Below are positions 59,500 through 64,000 of a DNA stretch of 64,000 bases, piece after piece. How positions within the stretch are numbered: position 1 is the first letter of the stretch; each line of letters begins with the position of its first letter. A program made the position numbers and the translations under genes. This stretch comes from Ryuthela nishihirai (lineage: Eukaryota > Arthropoda > Arachnida > Araneae > Heptathelidae), in contig JAWZYU010000013.1 of assembly GCA_038380435.1 (NCBI GenBank), forward strand, positions 66,544,446-66,608,445, written 5' to 3'. Below the pieces are notes generated by a model that saw only the letters and a list, made by a program, of their open reading frames with translations, did no database searches and had not been told where the DNA came from.

Positions 59500-59709
59500 A
59501 ACTTATGACAACTAGATTCACTTACTTGTGAGTAAAAATCCCAATATTTCAACCCCTGACTGAGATCGTCATCCGAGTAGGTTGCAGCTTCATTACAAAA
59601 GAAAGAAAATTCCCACAAAGCTGCAACCTCCTCGGATGACGACCTCAGTCAGGGGTCGAAATATTATGATTTTTATTCACAAGAAAGTGAATCTAGTTGT
59701 CTTAAGTTT
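59500..59709. mobile_element. Fold-back element with about 92-bp inverted arms
   Basis: The arms at about 59500-59590 and 59618-59709 are inverted copies (GACAACTAGATTCAC, CAACCCCTGACTGAGATCGT, GGTTGCAGCTT and complements), with a 27-bp centre. The arms differ at a handful of sites, so it is not a recent fold-back. It is non-coding. Confidence 0.88.
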
Positions 59710-60004
59710 CTTCACCTATTAATTTGCTTTTTATGTTTCACTTATACACCAACTACATATTATAATATTGAACATATTATAATATTGATCTTTTAAAAAT
59801 ACAAGGAATTAATATACTCAGTTTTTTTAATACTGATTGGGTTGCATATTTAAATATATCCGTGATATTTTGAATGTTCTTACGGTTTAAAATTAATTGC
59901 ATTTGGGTTGGAGTGTAGCAATATAATTCTTATATTTCATGATTGGAAGCTTCCGTACGGAATGAGCTGCCATATTTCTGCACCTAACCACCCCACCACA
60001 GAGA

Positions 60005-62506
60005 GTTCACAGCTGCAAGAAATATTCTGTCACCTTCCTTAGAAGCATGTGGGTTCACAGGAGTAAGAAATATTTTCTACCTTCCTCTGAAGCGAATTTG
60101 AGTTCACAGTTCCAAGAAATATTCTGCCACATTCCTTTGAAGCATATGTGGGTTCACAGGAGTAAGAAATATTTTCTACCTTCCTCTGAAGCGAATTTGA
60201 GTTCACAGTTCCAAGAAATATTCTGTCACCTTCCTTAGAAGCATATGTGGGTTCACAGGAGTAAGAAATATTTTCTACCTTCCTCTGAAGCGAATTTGAG
60301 TTCACAGTTCCAAGAAATATTCTGTCACCTTCCTTAGAAGCATATGTGGGTTCACAGGAGTAAGAAATATTTTCTACCTTGCTCTGAAGCGAATTTGAGT
60401 TCACAGTTCCAAGAAATATTCTGTCACCTTCCTTAGAAGCATATGTGGGTTCACAGGAGTAAGAAATGTTTTCTACCTTCCTCTGAAGCGAATTTGAGTT
60501 CACAGTTCCAAGAAATATTCTGTCACCTTCCTTAGAAGCATGTGGGTTCACAGGAGTAAGAAATATTTTCTACCTTCCTCTGAAGCGAATTTGAGTTCAC
60601 AGTTCCAAGAAATATTCTGTCACCTTCCTTAGAAGCATATGTGGGTTCACAGGAGTAAGAAATATTTTCTACCTTCCTCTGAAGCGAATTTGAGTTCACA
60701 GTTCCAAGAAATATTCTGTCACCTTCCTTAGAAGCATATGTGGGTTCACAGGAGTAAGAAATGTTTTCTACCTTCCTCTGAAGCGAATTTGAGTTCACAG
60801 TTCCAAGAAATATTCTGTCACCTTCCTTAGAAGCATGTGGGTTCACAGGAGTAAGAAATATTTTCTACCTTCCTCTGAAGCGAATTTGAGTTCACAGTTC
60901 CAAGAAATATTCTGCCACATTCCTTTGAAGCATATGTGGGTTCACAGGAGTAAGAAATATTTTCTACCTTCCTCTGAAGCGAATTTGAGTTCACAGTTCC
61001 AAGAAATATTCTGTCACCTTCCTTAGAAGCATGTGGGTTCACAGGAGTAAGAAATATTTTCTACCTTCCTCTGAAGCGAATTTGAGTTCACAGTTCCAAG
61101 AAATATTCTGCCACATTCCTTTGAAGCATATGTGGGTTCACAGGAGTAAGAAATATTTTCTACCTTCCTCTGAAGCGAATTTGAGTTCACAGTTCCAAGA
61201 AATATTCTGTCACCTTCCTTAGAAGCATGTGGGTTCACAGGAGTAAGAAATATTTTCTACCTTCCTCTGAGGCGAATTTGAGTTCACAGTTCCAAGAAAT
61301 ATTCTGTCACCTTCCTTAGAAGCATGTGGGTTCACAGGAGTAAGAAATATTTTCTACCTTCCTCTGAAGCGAATTTGAGTTCACAGTTCCAAGAAATATT
61401 CTGTCACCTTCCTTAGAAGCATATGTGGGTTCACAGGAGTAAGAAATATTTTCTACCTTCCTCTGAAGCGAATTTGAGTTCACAGTTCCAAGAAATATTC
61501 TGTCACCTTCCTTAGAAGCATGTGGGTTCACAGGAGTAAGAAATATTTTCTACCTTCCTCTGAGGCGAATTTGAGTTCACAGTTCCAAGAAATATTCTGT
61601 CACCTTCCTTAGAAGCATGTGGGTTCACAGGAGTAAGAAATATTTTCTACCTTCCTCTGAAGCGAATTTGAGTTCACAGTTCCAAGAAATATTCTGCCAC
61701 CTTCCTTTGAAGCATATGTGGGTTCACAGGAGTAAGAAATATTTTCTACCTTCCTCTGAAGCGAATTTGAGTTCACAGTTCCAAGAAATATTCTGCCACC
61801 TACCTTTGAAGCATATGTGGGTTCACAGGAGTAAGAAATATTTTCTAGCTTCCTCTGAAGCGAATTTGAGTTCACAGTTCCAAGAAATATTCTGCCACCT
61901 TCCTTTGAAGCATATGTCGGTTCACAGGAGTGACCGACATATGCTTCAAATGACCGATATATAATCAATATTTTCTAGCTTCCTCTGAAGCGAATTTGAG
62001 TTCACAGTTCCAAGAAATATTCTGCCACATTCCTTTGAAGGATATGTGGGCTCACGGGAGTAAGAAATATTTCTAGCTTCCTCTGAAGCGAATTTGAGTT
62101 CACAGTTCCAAGAAATATTCTGCCACATTCCTTTGAAGCATATGTGGGTTCACAGGAGTAAGAAATATTTTCTACGTTTCTCTGAAGCGAATTTGAGTTC
62201 ACAGTTCCAAGAAATATTCTGCCACATTCCTTTGAAGCATATGTGGGTTCACAGGAGTAAGAAATATTTTCTAGCTTCCTCTGAAGCGAATTTGAGTTCA
62301 CAGTTCCAAGAAATATTCTGCCACATTCCTTTGAAACGAATATGAGTTCACAGTCGAGGAAAAATATTCTGCCACCTTCCTTTGAAGCGGATGTTAGTTC
62401 ATAGTCGCAAGAAATATTCTGCCGCCTTCCTTTGAAGCGAATGTGAGTTCACGGTTCAAAGAAATATTCTTCTACCTTCCTTTGAAGCGAATATGACATC
62501 AAAGTT
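60005..62506. repeat. 99-bp satellite array of dimeric units
   Basis: About 24 tandem copies of a 99-bp unit containing GCATATGTGGGTTCACAGGA and GAATTTGAGTTCACAGTTCC. Several units read GCATGTG and are 97 bp. Each unit is two diverged half-units of about 49 bp, both carrying AAGAAATATT...CCTTCCT...GAAGC...GTTCACAG. At the right edge (about 62320-62506) the array decays into single monomers of about 50 bp. A short inversion lies at 61908-61948. Because 99 is a multiple of three, long ORFs appear on both strands; I do not regard them as genes. Confidence 0.96.
61908..61948. repeat. Inverted junction inside the satellite
   Basis: GAAGCATATGTCGGT is followed after 11 bases by its exact complement ACCGACATATGCTTC. 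A unique insert with GACCGATATATAATCA then leads back into the array. Confidence 0.9.
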
Positions 62507-62646
62507 AATATAAATCCGTTGTCATCTGCAGTTGCAGCGAACACGCGTTCAGTGAGTAATTTCCCTGTGGTTGTACTTTAGTTTCTTTTTTTGCATTATT
62601 TGTAGCAATTAGGAAGACAGATTTATTTCATTATTTTTTTTATTTA

Positions 62647-64000
62647 CACTGGCGGAAATTGAAAAAAAGAACACCCAGAAGGAAGTTAAGGGCAGCAGAA
62701 ATCGTGATCCAAGATTGACAGTCACTGGATGAAATAATGACGTCACTGAGGACGACAATATGCAAATGTGCGCAGTGGCTATTTAAAGACTAGGGCGTGA
62801 AGAAAGAAGTTATTCGTCTTGTGTCGTGTTGTTCAGTGATCTTTGAAGAAGCTACGATGACTAGATGACGCGGGCGCGCAACATTTGTTCAGTTAGCGAA
62901 GTTTGAGCGAGGTCGTATAGTAGATCTTCGGAAAGCAAGTTGGTCTTTTCGTCAAATCGCACACCGCGTTGGACGAGAGGTATCAGCAACGGTACGATGG
63001 TGGTGTCGACGGTCAGAAGAGCATTTGCCCACTCGCAGACGTTGGTTCTGGGCAACACAGAGTTATGGACGCACGAGAGATCGGCGTACAGCAGGGCAGC
63101 GGTGGTAGAGCAGACGGCTACAACGCCACAAATTCGATGCTCTTTCGTACCAAGGGAGTCTACAAGAACGATAGGCAATCGTCTTTCGGACTACGTGCAC
63201 GCGTGCCGCTGTCACCTAATCACTGTCGAGCACGTTTTGCAGTGGTGTCAAGAACGAGTTCATTGGAGGGAAGAATTGCAGTCTGTGGTTTTTAGTGATG
63301 AAGGTCGATTCTGCTTTGGAGCGTCTGATGCTTGTTTATGCGTCCGAAAGTGACAAGGTGAGCTGCTTATTCCATCGTGCATCCACCAGCGACACACAGG
63401 GCCCACTCCAGGCATCATGGTGTGGGGGACCAATTAGCTAATCACTCTCGTATGTGTCTGGTGTTGGTACAATTTGATCTGGTTTACTTAATAAAAAATG
63501 ATCAAACTGATAAAATCACTAACTGAATAACAGGGTACACTGAATAGCAATACGTACGTCAGCGACATCATACAGCCAGTCGTAATCTCAAATGAGATAT
63601 TACAGCAGGATAACGCCCGTCCACACTCCACCCGGGAAACTCAACATGCTCTTCAGGCAGTGCACGAACTCCCTTGGCCAGCAAGTTCTCCGGATCGTCT
63701 CCAATCGACATGTCTGGGACTGGATCGGACACAGATTCTTCTGCGGACCCCAGCAGGAAACGACCATCGCTGAATTACGCATCCAAGTTCAAAGCGCATG
63801 GAATTGTATCCCTCAGCTTGATATCCAACATTTGTACGACCGATTGCATGCCAGAATGGAAGTTTTATTGCTGCTCGAGGAGGTTCAACACCTTATTAAA
63901 ATGTGCTTTCTGTAAAATGTAACACTCATTAAAAGGTAAAAAATAACAGTGAGTCACTTCACACGTGTGATCACTGTCCTTTCTAAACAAGCTGTTTCTA
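62647..64000 (+). pseudogene. Tc1-like transposon relic, right end not reached
   Basis: After a TA the left end reads CACTGGCGGAAATTGAAAAA. The + strand carries a helix-turn-helix-like N-terminus (FVQLAKFERGRIVDLRKASW near 62889, SFRQIAHRVGREVSATVRWW), VFSDEGRFCFGASDA near 63290 for the first catalytic Asp, and LQQDNARPHSTRETQHAL at about 63600 for the second. The third block (LPWPASSPDRLQS) is partly conserved, but the expected E/D region is degraded and the frame is broken by an insert at about 63430-63540. No right terminal repeat is seen before the window ends. Confidence 0.78.

Noticed and set aside
60039..62345. Repeated ORFs on both strands of the 99-bp satellite
   Set aside because: The period is a multiple of three, so open frames arise automatically; there is no start context, no domain, and the 97-bp units break the frames.
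60005..62506. CRISPR-like array
   Set aside because: The units are contiguous with no unique spacers of constant length, and the context is a eukaryotic genome.

Overview
This is a eukaryotic, metazoan window: an AT-rich stretch of a large, repeat-rich genome with one GT-AG spliced gene and dense layers of transposable elements. An arthropod, perhaps an arachnid, fits best: tRNA-derived SINEs, an RTE-type LINE, Tc1/mariner, pogo/Tigger, hAT, Helitron-like and LTR elements, and introns up to about 10 kb. That placement is inference; nothing in the sequence names the species.

The only host gene I can support is on the + strand. Eight exons (21150-21288, 21730-22256, 26002-26146, 36102-36262, 40552-40764, 43039-43210, 46667-46794, 54802-54924) join with matching phases at every junction. 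They give a 535-residue C-terminal open frame that ends in a CHAT domain, the caspase/separase-related peptidase fold, with a candidate catalytic His (residue 388 of the assembled frame) and Cys (residue 444). The 5' part, expected to carry TPRs if it is TTC28-like, was not found in the window. A 33-bp tandem repeat in exon 2 codes for six acidic 11-residue repeats just before the CHAT domain.

Layout. 0.8-3.3 kb: decayed LTR-element remains on the minus strand. 3.5-9 kb: a hAT-type MITE, two fold-back MITEs, a broken Tc1-like element with an internal inverted duplication, and a minus-strand fossil of a TE-associated protein. 9.3-21 kb: a low-copy repeat array holding a deep insertion nest. 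A Tigger/pogo-like element (10123-20476) contains an old RTE copy with a SINE, and a Tc1-like element (13611-18939) that itself contains a younger RTE copy (13880-17889) split by a SINE (17290-17683). 21-55 kb: the CHAT gene. Its introns hold a mariner-like element with 98-bp TIRs and a nested palindromic MITE, four head-to-tail Helitron-like units (26797-33066) with two further insertions, two solo LTRs with perfect 4-bp target duplications, a hAT MITE with a perfect 8-bp duplication, a Tc1 relic, several SINEs, and an RTE retrotransposon with an uninterrupted ORF (48326-51880). 55-64 kb: two more SINE copies, two Tc1-like relics, a fold-back element, and a 2.5-kb satellite of 99-bp dimeric units (60005-62506).

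The mobile elements form plausible partnerships. The RTE LINE could have supplied the machinery that moved the SINEs, which carry long target duplications, and the mariner/Tc1 elements could have mobilised the MITEs. The CHAT gene is the functional core; the rest is mostly insertion history written into its introns and flanks.
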